Positions 42,501 through 52,989 of a DNA stretch of 64,000 nucleotides are shown one piece after another. Position numbers and translations under genes: made by a program. Source of the stretch: Vandiemenella viatica (Eukaryota > Arthropoda > Insecta > Orthoptera > Morabidae); NCBI GenBank assembly GCA_031002005.1, contig CM061914.1, forward strand, positions 17,718,148-17,782,147. Reading direction: 5' to 3'. Under the pieces are notes generated by a model. The model was not told the origin of the DNA. It did not search any database and saw nothing but the letters and a program-made list of their open reading frames with translations. The first letter of the stretch is position 1. The number at the start of each line of letters is the position of its first letter.

Positions 42501-42600
42501 TGTGCAGAATGTCAATAACTATACATTAGTTCACCCAGATACCAATAAATTAAAAGGGAGATATCATGTATCGGCACTAAAACCTTTTTACAACACTTAA
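39514..42600 (+). CDS. pol: Gypsy pol: protease end, RT, RNase H, integrase
   Basis: 1028 residues from ATG 39514 (frame open from 39457). Residues 1-60 complete the protease (CIFGIDWL). RT spans about 170-400 with Asp264 in the SLDL block and YVDD at 326-329. RNase H has Asp475, Glu520 and Asp545 (IATDSSDYG, TQKEALAAVW, YTDHKALSF). Integrase has the HHCC zinc-binding residues His696, His699, Cys731 and Cys734 and the D,D-35-E triad Asp763, Asp823 and Glu858. No chromodomain was recognised. The frame is intact and all catalytic residues are present. Confidence 0.95.
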   Translation: MTAITATGRKSKTIKIQALLEGTIMNVPFDLRVYVIPGLQPQCIFGIDWLCHTAATLDCAKNTLVFSLDNTRLTVQLVKGWKQIHSPSVKILYKNVAVNMDKEPSFHSKVVNFWVDKLSIREGEDILEKVTKDVNSQHKHKLVQLIDEFSDVFNDQPGLIQNYQCHFQVSCTQPFFVKPYPIPIAKRQMVEEEINRMLQWGIIERSHSPYNNPLVVVIKSDQTVRLVLDARTLNKHLQTERDHPLPIDEILQNFHGKKFLTSLDLTCSYWQVPIAPNSREYTAFLYQGRSYHFKVLPFGLNNAVANFIRALDKVLGPELLKKVHVYVDDILIASETIQEHWNTLTEVLTALRKGGMTVKLKKCIFLTSQIEFLGHVITPQGIKPSPDKLAAIKNFPRPQNRTQLKSFLGLCGYYRKFVPNQALNSPHFQILCKQNSTWKWTQDCEQDFNKIKQALLQNITLHSPNWDLPICIATDSSDYGLGVEIFQEVETEEGPQKHTIAFASRLLNKAERNYSITQKEALAAVWTFQRFRYLLLGRKVIIYTDHKALSFLHKCTLLPGRLTRWTLLLQEFSYEIRYIPGQQNIIADALSRLPEGLDTIQDTKLGTDGPHICYLRQVPFEKEIRNALQTMQQEQDKDPTLKMIKEKLLQVENTDKLHSYYCIKNGVLFQRTNVYTDCWKLCIPEHLLEALIKYQHLSHGHSGPQKCFQILKQYVYYPNLLKWIKRFLLPCKVCQLNKIDTVQRAGELQPIIPTKPLQLLSLDLFGPLPRSRGGVIYICVIMDVFSKFIKLYPIKRPTTEVIFSKISQHFIPQVGHPQAVLTDNGPQFASTKWNDYLQSLQIQTIKTAYYHPQANPVERVMRELGRWLRTYCHENHKNWAIQLPHIEDVLNSLHHSSTSLSPFEIMFGKRPPHVINELITFPSLKNNSYEKSLEIALHQLQKKAEERKIRHDKTISHTSYKIGDLVLVQKHIKSSAIKEETKKFFPLYEGPFKITDVQNVNNYTLVHPDTNKLKGRYHVSALKPFYNT

Positions 42601-45054
42601 CCCCTCAGGGACATGCACCTTGCATGCGTGGTTGGCACCCACGAGGTCCCCAGCTGTGACTGTCTTTGCTTCTTCTAATCTTTGGGGCAGTCTCATCTTT
42701 CTTTCTTTCCTATCGGCTACTCTCAGCCACCTCTTATTCTTTCAACAAAGCTTGGCTGGCCAGCAAGTTTCTGTTTTTCCAACCTAGAGGATAGTGGTGC
42801 TTAAGCTCTCCCCATTGGGTTGGGGCCTCAGTGGGTTTTCGGGGGGCATCACCTACCATGCCTGGGCATTACCTAAACCCACTCCTTTCGGGCTTTCAGC
42901 TGGGGAGTGTGGTATCTTATCTAAACAGACACATTTATTTTTATCCCTTGAAATAGACTGCATTGAATCTCCCTAACCTTCTACCTGTCTCTTTCCATAG
43001 TCGATGAAGAGGACAGACACCAAAGAAGGTTGTTACTCTTTCGGGTGGTTGTGCTATTTCTGCCGGATATGCCGACATTTTTGCACATGCAATGGTCGTG
43101 AATTTTTTTCGCGGGGAGATTCCCAGTAGCAGTAATGTTTGGAATTTTTTTTTAATCTACTAATATCCTCAGCTATCTCTTTCCTTCTTGACTTCTTCCT
43201 CTACGCTACCCTTCTTCCATACATACATTGATACGTTATACATTGATAACTTAGTTGGTTATACACCACCTCCAACTTTGGGGTGAACTCTATTGACATA
43301 AAGATTCGATACACTATTTGGACCTATAAACCACGATACTGGTTCCACGCAACTATGTGTTGCGATTATACTACTTTTATACTTTCATTCTACACAGCAG
43401 TGGACTGCTGCTAGGAACATACGCTTCCTTACAAGATATTACCCTATACACTCGTCTAATACTCTTATTATGGAGATTTCCTTTATTAATGATGATAACA
43501 GAATTTTGAGAGTAATGTTCTTTATTAACAAATACACGATAACACTTGAACTAACTTTCATAAACTAATATTTATAAAGGATATGTGATTTTTTTGCACC
43601 AGTGTACTGGTGAACACAACGAGGGTTGTGATACTTCAACATAAAAGATCTTTTGTAACATTTCATACACACATACACTACTTTTATACTCTCATTTTAC
43701 ACAGCAGTGTACTGCTGCTTGGAAACTACGTTTCCTTATAAGTTACAATTTTCCCCTACACATTTTTAGATGTTTCTTTTCTTTGGGGATAATACTATGT
43801 AAATAAATCTAATAAGTAATATTTCTTATGATTGTAACAACTTCTATTGAGTCAAGTGATCCAATAACTTGGCATGGACCAAGTTCATTTCACTATGTTT
43901 TAATTTGATATGGATATGCTTGTATTTTTCTTGTACTTTCTTTATATGTATTCCTTTGGATCATTTCTTGTAACATTAATTACTTACAGGACTTATAACT
44001 TGTACTTGTTTTTCATTTTTCTTGCTATTTGTAATTACCATCTTTGCTAGAAAAATAATTAATTTTGTTTCATTTTTCAACAACTTGTGAAAATTTCATT
44101 GTAATTACCATGGTTATTGTAATCTTACTTTTGTAGCTATTTTTGTATTGTATCTTAATTTTTCTTTATGTATATGTTAGTGGTTAAGAACAGTTTGGCC
44201 GCCACTAATACCCACATTTTGTTTTCTGTTTTGTATCTTTCACAGACCAGCTAGCTGACCGAGTTCCCCAGGCTACTCCTGCTGCGTCAGGAACTGGGGA
44301 TAAGGGACTTTGCTCGGCAGAGCTAGCCATAAGGCTGTTGGTTTATATAATTACGAGCCTTAAAGTCTGCGCCCGTTTCAGGACTTGGGTTTTCACCCAT
44401 TTAGGGGGTTCTGCGACAAGGGTTTAAAGTGAATAAAGGGAAAGTGGTAAGGCCATAACAAAACAGTGTAATATGCAAACAAGGACGTTAACAGAACGAA
44501 AGACTTTCCAAAATGGAATTCTAAAAAGAGATTATTTGTAAAACACCATTTTGTTTTTATGTCTATGTTTATAAAATGTTAAACTTTAAGGTTTTTTCTG
44601 AAAACAAATCTGATGTTCCATTGTAACAATATTTTTCAGTGTACTGTTGTAATTTGCATGTATACAATTTATGTCTTATATTTTGATAATATGTTTGATA
44701 TTTTGAGAAATTTTGTGAGAACACACAGGCTTATGATTTTGTGATTATTTAATATTTTGTATTTACATTTTTGCCATTTGATCAGAAATTCTCATTAAGG
44801 TAGATCTTTTAAGAGTGAATGAGTTTGAAGATTTTTGTAATAATTTTGTGAGTGGAAATTAAAAGTTTTGGGATTGTTATAAGTAAGAATATTTTGTTTT
44901 GAGTATGAGTGATGGAGAGAGAACCGAACCAACAAGAGATAGTTAGATTTTGTGGGAATAGTTCATTTTCTTTTGGGATTTTAAAAATTTTTTTTCTATT
45001 TTCAAGATATTCAGTTAGTTTTCTTGGGAAAATAACCTCAATCTTCGGGGGGCA
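42601..45054 (+). other. Gypsy 3' non-coding region
   Basis: 2.45 kb lie between pol and the right LTR with no env-like or other gene. Imperfect direct repeats of about 75-110 bp lie near 43366-43480 and 43678-43790, both containing ACACAGCAGTG.ACTGCTGCT. The polypurine tract is probably CGGGGGGCA just before 45055. An open frame at 44909-45181 runs into the LTR and is not convincing. Confidence 0.75.
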
Positions 45055-47071
45055 TGTAAGCATCTTAGGATTTTGGTTAAATTCTAGCCTCTCACCTTTA
45101 GACATTAGAGGGAAATCTTATTCAGTAGTAAAAGATCGTTTTCAGTTCATGTTTAGGTTATGGGAGGAAAGCTTTGTATAGCATAGAGATACCGTAACCA
45201 AACACACTAAATAAAAACCTTTTAGGGATAATAAATGCACCCATAATTAAATAAAGGCTCTAAATAAACCTTTGATAACAAAAAGAAGACATCAGTTTGG
45301 GAGGAAAGAGATTAAATCCCACAACTTCAATTTCAAATAATAAATTTTGATATAGGCTAACTTCGTAGTTTCTAAACCAATTTGAATGCAGTAAAGACCT
45401 TTAGTAGTTGCTAAACGCCGAATATAAACTCTGAATAATAATAAACAAGCTTTTAATCAACTGGAAATTAAATAATCAGTAATAATATTACCTTGGACTT
45501 AGGAATTGCTAACTGGGGAACATTTTGTCATTTTAAACCAATTTTAGGAGCAAGAAAGTAACTTAATAGCAAGTAAACCAACTAAAGTAACTTTCTGTAG
45601 TGATATTAACACCTTTTACTAACCTTTGATATGATAATCCATAATAATCCAGTTCAGTGCACAAGTAATTCTAATATTTGGCATTTCACTGTTTTAACAC
45701 ACTTTCGAACCAAATAAAGTAATTTCAATGAAGTAATCAGGCAATTAAAATATAAATTCACTAAAATTTCGTAGTTTCTGAACGTTTAAATAACTTAAAT
45801 CAATTTGTTTATACTTCGTCAGATGCACCTCACTTTTAATAATTTTTATCTCAAAATCCTAGAGGATCTCCGAAATAAAAAGTGGATTTCCGGAAAGAAC
45901 TAAAAATCTAATATCACATATAATTATTTCAAGTAATTCCAGTAAATAGAAACGATTTTATAGATTCAGTTTTCATTTCGACCATGAGGTCAACTTAGAA
46001 ATTTATTCCGAAAGATCTATAGTAGATACAGAGATGAGATAACTTTCAGAATATGTATTTTTACTCAGAGAATCTCATGGTAATTTTATATTTCGAATAA
46101 AATTAATAGAAATAAAGTTATAAAATTAAAACTGAAATCACACTTTGGTTACGTAGTAAGTAAACTTGCCCTGCACCGATCTTAATAAAAATCACACCAA
46201 TAAACTCAGGAATTTTTGTAGAACACAGTGATAATAAAACAATTTGCATAAACCGTGGCATTAATAAAATGACGAAATGTAGAAGTTTCCAGAACAATAG
46301 TAGTTCCCCAGGTACGAAAGTAGTCCACTCCTCCACTTAAAACTTTTAAACCAGTTGCTTAAAATTATTCACTAAATATTCATCATTTCACAGTTAAATA
46401 TGTAGAAACACTGCCACACTTAAAGTTTTGGATAACCGTTTAGTTACTGAGATATTTCAGGCCTAGATCGCCTAGGCACCAGTAGAAACTGGTAATTTGG
46501 CTCTGACGTCAGCGAGGGTATAAATGTTAGGTCGCGGTGACGTCTTTGTCTTTTTCCTGGTTGCAGTCGTGTTAGTAAGATGAATTAGGCGTGTGTTGGT
46601 AGGTTGGCTATTCCGACGTTAGGTTGGTAGTGCAGGTTACAGTCTGCCATTGCGGAAGTCGGCCATCATGGTTTCAAGGGCGTGGTACTCATTCTCGTAA
46701 CATGAACTTGTAAATTTCCGTCGGGGTTGGTGCGGGTTACCTCTCTCCATGATCTGTAATTTTTGGATCGATTGTTCGATTAGCCTGTGCAACTTAAGAA
46801 TGCTGTTTGAACTTTGAATTTCTTTTAAATAAACTTGAAGACTTTTTAGAAAAGTGAACTGTTTCATTTCGATAACTGCTGTAATACCCTTTCCAATATT
46901 TGGGTTATCAAATATTGTGGCGACCTAGGCATTTAGTTGAGTAATCCTGGCTACATGGTCAAGTCAAATCAAAATTATTTAGCAGATGTACTGAGAATTG
47001 TGAGCTATCAAGAGTGTAAGTTAAGGCACTTAGGCGATACTACAACCCCGGTATCGGCCTAGTTCCTTACA
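45055..47071 (+). repeat. Right LTR of Gypsy element
   Basis: The LTR is 2017 bp, TG...CA, nearly identical to the left LTR up to about 46819. The last 250 bp differ from the left LTR apart from the final AGTTCCTTACA. It carries the same CRE and TATA motifs. Confidence 0.85.
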
Positions 47072-47273
47072 GTCTACAAATATAATTAACTTTTAGAGGC
47101 AAAAAAATAAAATTAATATAGAACACTACTGTTTCATGCAATCCACCACAACTATACTCCAGCTTAACAGAATTTGGACGGCTGTTGCCAAATCAGTGAA
47201 TTGAAGCTAACTGTTAGTAGTTTCTAGTGTGTATCACAGCCTGTACTCTTTATGACTGGCTAAATGCATGGCT

Positions 47274-47863
47274 CAGGACCATATTTAGGCATAGGCTACT
47301 CAGATTGTAGCCTAGTGGCCTGCACCACATGCAAAAATTACATAAAAATATTTTAGTTGCTGTCATGCATATGTGAATAATCAATATTGTCTTTTTAATC
47401 TTTCTGTGTTGCATGTTTTTGTGAAGTTAATAATATATTCTCATTTGCTTTTTATTAATAAGTAGGCCTACTGTTTCATATTATTATTAAAACTTTTGAG
47501 TTTGTTATTCTGCGGGCTTTTGGTCACAAAAACACCACTAAAATAGGCAGCACCTTATCTATTGATCATCAGTTGAAAAACTGAACATGCGAGCATCACT
47601 TGCTAATCTTGTTCACTTCAGTCTCGGAAACGATACAGAAAACACTTAACGAACTTTCGATTCTTCAATAAGTTATCCTCGTATATTTTTACTACCATTA
47701 CATTAATCAATATTTTGCATTAAAAGGTTTATTAATTTAATAATAAGTAATTGATATTGCTTTATGGGTCCGCACCACTGTTTCTGCCAAGGGACCTATA
47801 GATCGTAAAGGGCCTGCACCTCAGGTATAGCCTAAGGGCCTACAGACCCTAAATGTGACCCTG
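47274..47863. mobile_element. hAT-type miniature (TSD GCATGGCT/GCATGGTT)
   Basis: A 590-bp element has ends CAGGACCATATTTAGG and, reversed, CAGGGTCACATTTAGG. The flanking 8 bp match 7 of 8 (47266-47273 and 47864-47871). Subterminal blocks TAGGCTA..TAGCC are inverted at both ends. No transposase is present. Confidence 0.8.
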
Positions 47864-47984
47864 GCATGGTTACATTTTGCACTGAGTTTGTGCCACACCA
47901 GTTCCTCATGTAACAAGGCCTCCAGTCCTCAAGAATGAATGAAGAATTACCAGGTATGGCTGCAAGATACTGTAGATACTATTG

Positions 47985-48480
47985 TACCTCCCATTATTCA
48001 CTGGAGATTAAGCAGGAGAGTCACGATGAACACACTAAAATGAATACAATTTACAATAGTTTGGTATAAACCTTGATCATCATTAGAGGATGATATATGT
48101 CAAGAGGATTGGCCGCATGATTAAATCGACAACGAACCAAGTGGGAAGGTTGGTGATGGCAATGGTGGAGAAAGAGTTGACCAACAATAATTATAACCTC
48201 TGTAATGGTTGTATAAAGTAAAAAAAAAAAAAAACTGAATAAAAATATAAAAAATTAAAGATAACTAAATAAATAAATAATTGCAAACGTTTTTAATATA
48301 GTGACAGTGAAAATGAGGAGAGATAGGGAAAATAACACCATCACTTACTACATACAAATGCAGGAGGGCCATGATGAACATATAAATATTAAAACAGTTT
48401 ACAATGTTCCAGTATAAACCTTAAACACAATTAAGAGGACAATGTATAGCAAGGGTGTCGGATGTATACCCCCACGACTC
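47985..48480 (+). repeat. Two direct copies of a dispersed repeat
   Basis: Segments near 48008-48115 and 48362-48465 align (GCAGGAG..CA.GATGAACA, TTTACAAT, GTATAAACCTT, GAGGA). Related sequences occur near 195-445 and 26690-26890. An A-tract (about 48222-48235) lies between the copies. The class is unknown. Confidence 0.5.
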
Positions 48481-49795
48481 GCCACATGATACAAAATACC
48501 ACACATCGTGGAAGTAGTTCAGTCAAAGACATATGTTCTTCAAAACTTGCTGGCACATCTTGTACATTAGTCAGAAAACTATAGGAAACATAGATCACGA
48601 TATATAGAGGAGGAAGTAGGGTACTGTCTGCCAAGGAAAGTTCCACATATTCTAATTTATCTTTGTTCACAGTTTAAATGAATATAAGTAAAGGTGTGAT
48701 AAATTTCTTTGAGAACAAAAAAAAACACCATGCCACAAGTTCACAGTATTCAACATTTTAAGAAGCGTCCTTTGAGAGTGGCTCCCATTATGATGTACAT
48801 TATGTTGAAAGAGCTACCACAAAAGTAAATTTATTGTTTAATTTAGTTTCAGGTGAATTCTATTGAGAAGGTTTCCTGAAACCATAAGATCAATCATCTG
48901 TGGTCCATCTTTGCTTGTTTGGTAACTGGAGGAAAGCATACTCTATGCAAATTATCTTATATGAAATATCAAGAGATTGTTAAAAAATCCTATATTAAAT
49001 TACCGTTAAGTTATGCTTAGAAATTGTAGTTCTGATGGTTTAGGTTGTTGTGGTTTAGGATGCTAATACTGTGAATTAATAGTATTGGGTGTAACAAATC
49101 CAAGGATGTGCTGGTCATTACTAACAAGAAAATAGGTTTAGGGATAGGTTATATTTACAATAATTGAAAAAATTGGCATGGAAACTGCTGCAGTGGTGGC
49201 TGAGTGATGCAGGTAAGTCCTGGAATATTACTGTGCAGTAAAAGTATTGATTTAAATTAAGTTGGAAAGGCATTCAGGATAACTGAAAAGCAACTATGAC
49301 TAATATTTTTCACTATAGAATGACACAACTAATAGGGTTAGAGTTAAAATAATATTATTTATCTGAAACTTGAGGGAAGTGAACCTTGTGATAACTCACT
49401 TGCTTAACAAATTTATGGTTTAACACTACAGCAGAGTGCATGTTGGTAGGTAGTGGCTTTAGTGTTGTGTAGCAGAACAAGTGTGGTCCCAAAACATAAA
49501 GAAAACTGCTGAACCTTCGAGCCATTCCACAGCTCGGCAAATCTGTCTTAAGTTGTACCAATCACACGTGACTTATGTGAGGTGTTGTAATTCAGGAAAA
49601 TTTAATCTAATTATAAAAATACAAGTGAAAAATTAAAAACAAACAAATGATTAAAACTAAATGATATATTAAAATTAAACAAGGTTTATTGTCTTGAAAT
49701 AATGAATAAATCAATAACATCTAAGTCCAATTTCTGAATAAATTTCAATTGCACACAATTAGCATTTTTTACAAATATTAAATAATTAATAATCT
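48481..49795. other. Intergenic stretch
   Basis: AT-rich sequence. Short open frames at 48431-48670 and 49355-49561 on the minus strand show no recognisable protein. I see nothing else. Confidence 0.5.
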
Positions 49796-49799
49796 TAAA

Positions 49800-51650
49800 C
49801 CATGTGATTTCTTTTGACTCTTACTGGTACATGTAAGGGAACTTTGCATGTTTTGCTCTCTCACATTGTTTCTCTACATTTTTTATTATTTGTATAAACT
49901 TTACAGAGCCTTGTTGGTCTTGACTTCTATAATGTTGGATCAATATGCTTAGGAAAATGACCCCAATGATTTGCGTGCAGTCTCTCTTGTAAATCTCCAT
50001 ATGATAATCATCCTCGTTCTTTATAGTCTGCTTTTGGTATATTCTTCAATACAGATTCGGCAATTTAAATGCTACAAATAATGCTCTCGGGTGACTAGCC
50101 GAGTTATAGAAGTGTTATAATAATCACACAATATTTCGGCGCTCTGAACCATCGGCGCCATCTTCTGGTGAAGATGGCGCCGATGGTTCAGAGCGCCGAA
50201 ATATTGTGTGATTATTATAACACTTCTATAACTCGGCTAGTCACCCGAGAGCATTATTTGTATTCTCAACGCCGAGAAAGACTTCGAAATTATATAATTT
50301 AAATGCTGTATTCTACATAACTCTGTTTTTTTTCCCTTTATTTATTTTATTGAACAAAATATAAGAGTTAAAAAAATGCAATATCGAACATATAAAAGAA
50401 AATTTTTTGATATCCTTTCCTTTATTATCTCATGATCGGAAAGTATGCTAGCATCTGGTCTTGCTGATCAATTACAATCATTCCTTTGTTGTACTCAGAG
50501 AGACATTTTGAAGTATGGTTGAATTGATTTGTGCCTTGTGCAGTAATTTTTGTATTTTGTAGACATAACATACACATCTCGTTTGTCTTTCCATTTTAAA
50601 GCCAGTATTCTATTGCTGCTTCTCAGTCTATATTCTTCCCTTTTTTAGTCTTGCTTTGCAGAAAACTTTTGGCATGTTCTTTCTATTAGAATGTACTATG
50701 CCAATGACATTAGTTTTATTATTGTGTGATAGTGTCATAAATAATTTTGTTGGAGAGTACCAATTAATTATCTATGCATAATTGTGTTCTCTGAGTAACA
50801 CTGGCTGTGATAGCTCTTTGATGACACTTTCAGAAGCACTATCATCACAATTTATTTTATCATAGCCTGTACGTATTTTAAAGTAGAACAATAACCCGAA
50901 TCTGACTCGCACAATTTGTAAAATTTAATGCCAAAACTTGCCCATTTTGATGGATTAAATTTTTTGTTAGACATGCTTCCCTTATATTTCATGAGTGATT
51001 CATCAGTAGCAATGCCTTGTTTCATTGTATTTATTTCTTTAAATTTTTCAATAGATTAATCGATTGCAGGTTTTAGTTTTCTTAATTTATCTGTGCAGTG
51101 CTCCATATTATTATTTACAAAATGCAAACATCTGGTAATTTGCAGAAATCTTTTTAACGGCATCATTTTTCGAAATATAGGTGTTTTGATAATTGCCCTC
51201 TTAGATCAATTCATTTGAATTGTTGGTTTTTTTACATGAGCTATTATAATGGATAATGCAAAATATATTTTGATTTAATTACAATCTACAGGAAATCAAT
51301 TTGTGTTGCTTGTTTGGATTGGTTTTTATTTGTTCCACAAGTTGATTGGTCTCTGTTACAATATTTTCCCATAACCAATTATGAAATACTATATGAAATA
51401 TATATAGTTCAATTTATTGCTCTTAACTGACATAAGGTTGTCATTTTTATGCCAGGAGTCTATATAAACCCAGATTTTTTTTATTATTTTTCACTTCTTT
51501 CCAAATCCAGTGCTCTGCTAGTTGATGATTAATGCCATCTTCATCATTGGTATCATCCAATATAACTGTTTGCTTCCACAAATGTCATTATCACTAACCA
51601 AGATATCTAACAAATCTTTGAATGAAATCTCAGCACTGTCTTTTTGAAGA
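49800..51650 (-). mobile_element. piggyBac-type transposase remnant
   Basis: The minus-strand peptides in order are an N-terminal YIFHIVFHNWLWENIVTETN block near 51390-51340, PIFRKMMPLKRFLQITRCLH near 51170, DESLMKYKGSMSNKKFNPSK near 51000-50960, FGIKFYKLCESDSGY near 50930, a KDKRDVYVM block near 50570 and SEYNKGMIVIDQQDQMLAYF near 50480. A C-terminal segment (SRPTRLCKVYTNNKK, KHAKFPLHVP-like) lies near 49920-49830. This is the piggyBac/PGBD order. Stops and frameshifts are frequent. The palindromic element at 50074-50295 splits the C-terminal part. Terminal repeats not located. Confidence 0.78.
50074..50295 (+). mobile_element. Foldback element, 92-bp perfect arms (12-bp TSD)
   Basis: Arms 50074-50165 and 50170-50261 are exact reverse complements around the 4-base loop TGGT, and a 34-nt tail (50262-50295, ending TTATAT) extends the right side only. 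AATTTAAATGCT flanks it at 50062-50073 and 50296-50307. It interrupts the piggyBac remnant. It shares tail and outer-arm sequence with 1651-1841. Perfect arms imply a recent origin or ongoing homogenisation. Confidence 0.88.
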
Positions 51651-51894
51651 CATTGTATAGGGATACTTTTATAATATATTTCAAATATATTTTAATGTGT
51701 GAACGTAATCAAGAATAATATGTACCTGAATCCACTAGGCTGGATTGCTATTTACATCAACAAATCAAGAGCATTACATGTGGTGTTTACATTTGGCTCA
51801 GTCCACATACCATGGGTCGGGCTCTTGACAGTCAGTTTTGGCTCGAAAACCTGACCACAAGCCCCTTGTGTGGTTGTAGCCTGTAGGCCAGAGG

Positions 51895-52250
51895 GTTAGT
51901 CACACAAGGGAACAGAGATTTAGTAAGGGAAGCAGGCTTTACACAAGTGGTAAAGCAGAACATGAGGGAACCAAACATGTTGGATATCTTCCTAATGAAA
52001 TTTGGTGATAACCTTGTCAGGAGTCAAGCATTAGAAGTAATAATGCAGCTCTGATGAATATAAGGGGATTCAAAAAACTGGTGGCCATAACTGAAGGGGA
52101 AATAGATGCAATTACAAAAAGGCACAAATTTCGAAATTGAAGAGAGATTTCAGAGCAAGTTTCAGCAAACGAAAGGAAGGAACAAGTACAATGGAGTTGA
52201 AGTGGGAAGAGCTCAAGGGTGAAGAAATGTTTATTCCAAAACAAACAATA
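51895..52250 (+). mobile_element. LINE copy, part 1 (endonuclease end and linker)
   Basis: The start of a + strand LINE copy corresponds to reverse-complement 20750-21110 of the minus-strand copy (ACACAAGGGAACAGAGA, AAGCAGAACATGAGGG, TTGGATAT blocks). The reading frame is broken. The copy continues after the pogo miniature, the mariner remnant and the hAT miniature. Confidence 0.72.
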
Positions 52251-52589
52251 CAGTAGAACTCAAATTATCCGAATCAATTGGGACTGGACCCCATTCAGAT
52301 AGTCAAAAATTCGGATAATCGAATTTAAAAAAAAAGGTCTATTTTAATTAATTATTGCATGTATGTTGAAAATGCTTTCTTTTCCAAGGTTTTTTTGGTG
52401 CTTTTGCACTTCAGGGATGAAAGTTTTGCCGTACCACTGGGTAAACAATGTTGCAGTTATTCGAACTCTGGGTTGGTTTTTATAAAAGAGGGGAAGCTTT
52501 TTCACATTACGTTTCCGTCTTAATTAAAAAAGCGATTCGGATAATCGGCGCTTCGGATAGTTGGAGTTTGGATAATTGGAGTTCTACTG
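52251..52589. mobile_element. pogo/Tigger-type miniature (TA TSD)
   Basis: A 339-bp element has terminal inverted repeats CAGTAGAACTCAAATTATCC and GGATAATTGGAGTTCTACTG between TA dinucleotides (52249-52250 and 52590-52591). Additional internal GGATAATCG repeats are present. CAGTAGAACTC ends and a TA target fit the pogo/Tigger group. There is no transposase. Confidence 0.88.
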
Positions 52590-52591
52590 TA

Positions 52592-52989
52592 AAGAGAAGT
52601 ACTGAACCTATGAGATAGGATCAAATATAAACAGGCCTTTTTAAATCGTGAGTCAGTCAGTGGTGTGAGGAGTATGAAACAGTTCGGTCAGTAGAAGCAG
52701 CTCATGTGAAAGTCAGTAATACATTGGCACACATTCTCAGCAACAATAATTATTAGTGATATACCTCGCAGTTGAACAATATGTTTATTGTTAAGTTTCT
52801 CGTCAGAGAAATTGTAAATGTTGCTGAAATTTAGTTGTGTTCATTCGTATAATTCAGGGAAAGAACCCTTTCATGGGCTCCGGTAAAACAGTGGTGTAAA
52901 AAAATTAACAAAGATCAGAGCGTGTTGGAAACATTACCCACTCGCGCTGTCCCCGCACCAGCATCGCATTGCAGAACACAGAGGATGTG
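52592..52989. other. Unassigned stretch between pogo and mariner remnants
   Basis: The first about 30 bp may continue the LINE linker (AAGAGAAGTACTG). The rest is not recognised. Confidence 0.4.

Larger units (their letters stand above)
33668..47071 (+). mobile_element. Gypsy-type LTR retrotransposon, 13.4 kb (TSD GTCT)
   Basis: The element has LTRs at 33668-35583 and 45055-47071, both starting TGTAAGCATC and ending TTCCTTACA, with GTCT at 33664-33667 and 47072-47075. The internal order gag, protease, RT, RNase H, integrase on the + strand is that of Gypsy/Ty3 elements. There is no envelope-like frame; 42601-45054 is non-coding. A likely primer-binding site TGGAACTG follows the left LTR at 35584. 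LTRs are almost identical over 1.76 kb, so the insertion is young, yet three frame changes occur in the coding region, of which one looks programmed. Confidence 0.92.

Noticed and set aside
42601..45054. Search for an envelope gene that would make the Gypsy element an errantivirus
   Set aside because: No open frame of useful length with signal peptide or membrane segment is present.
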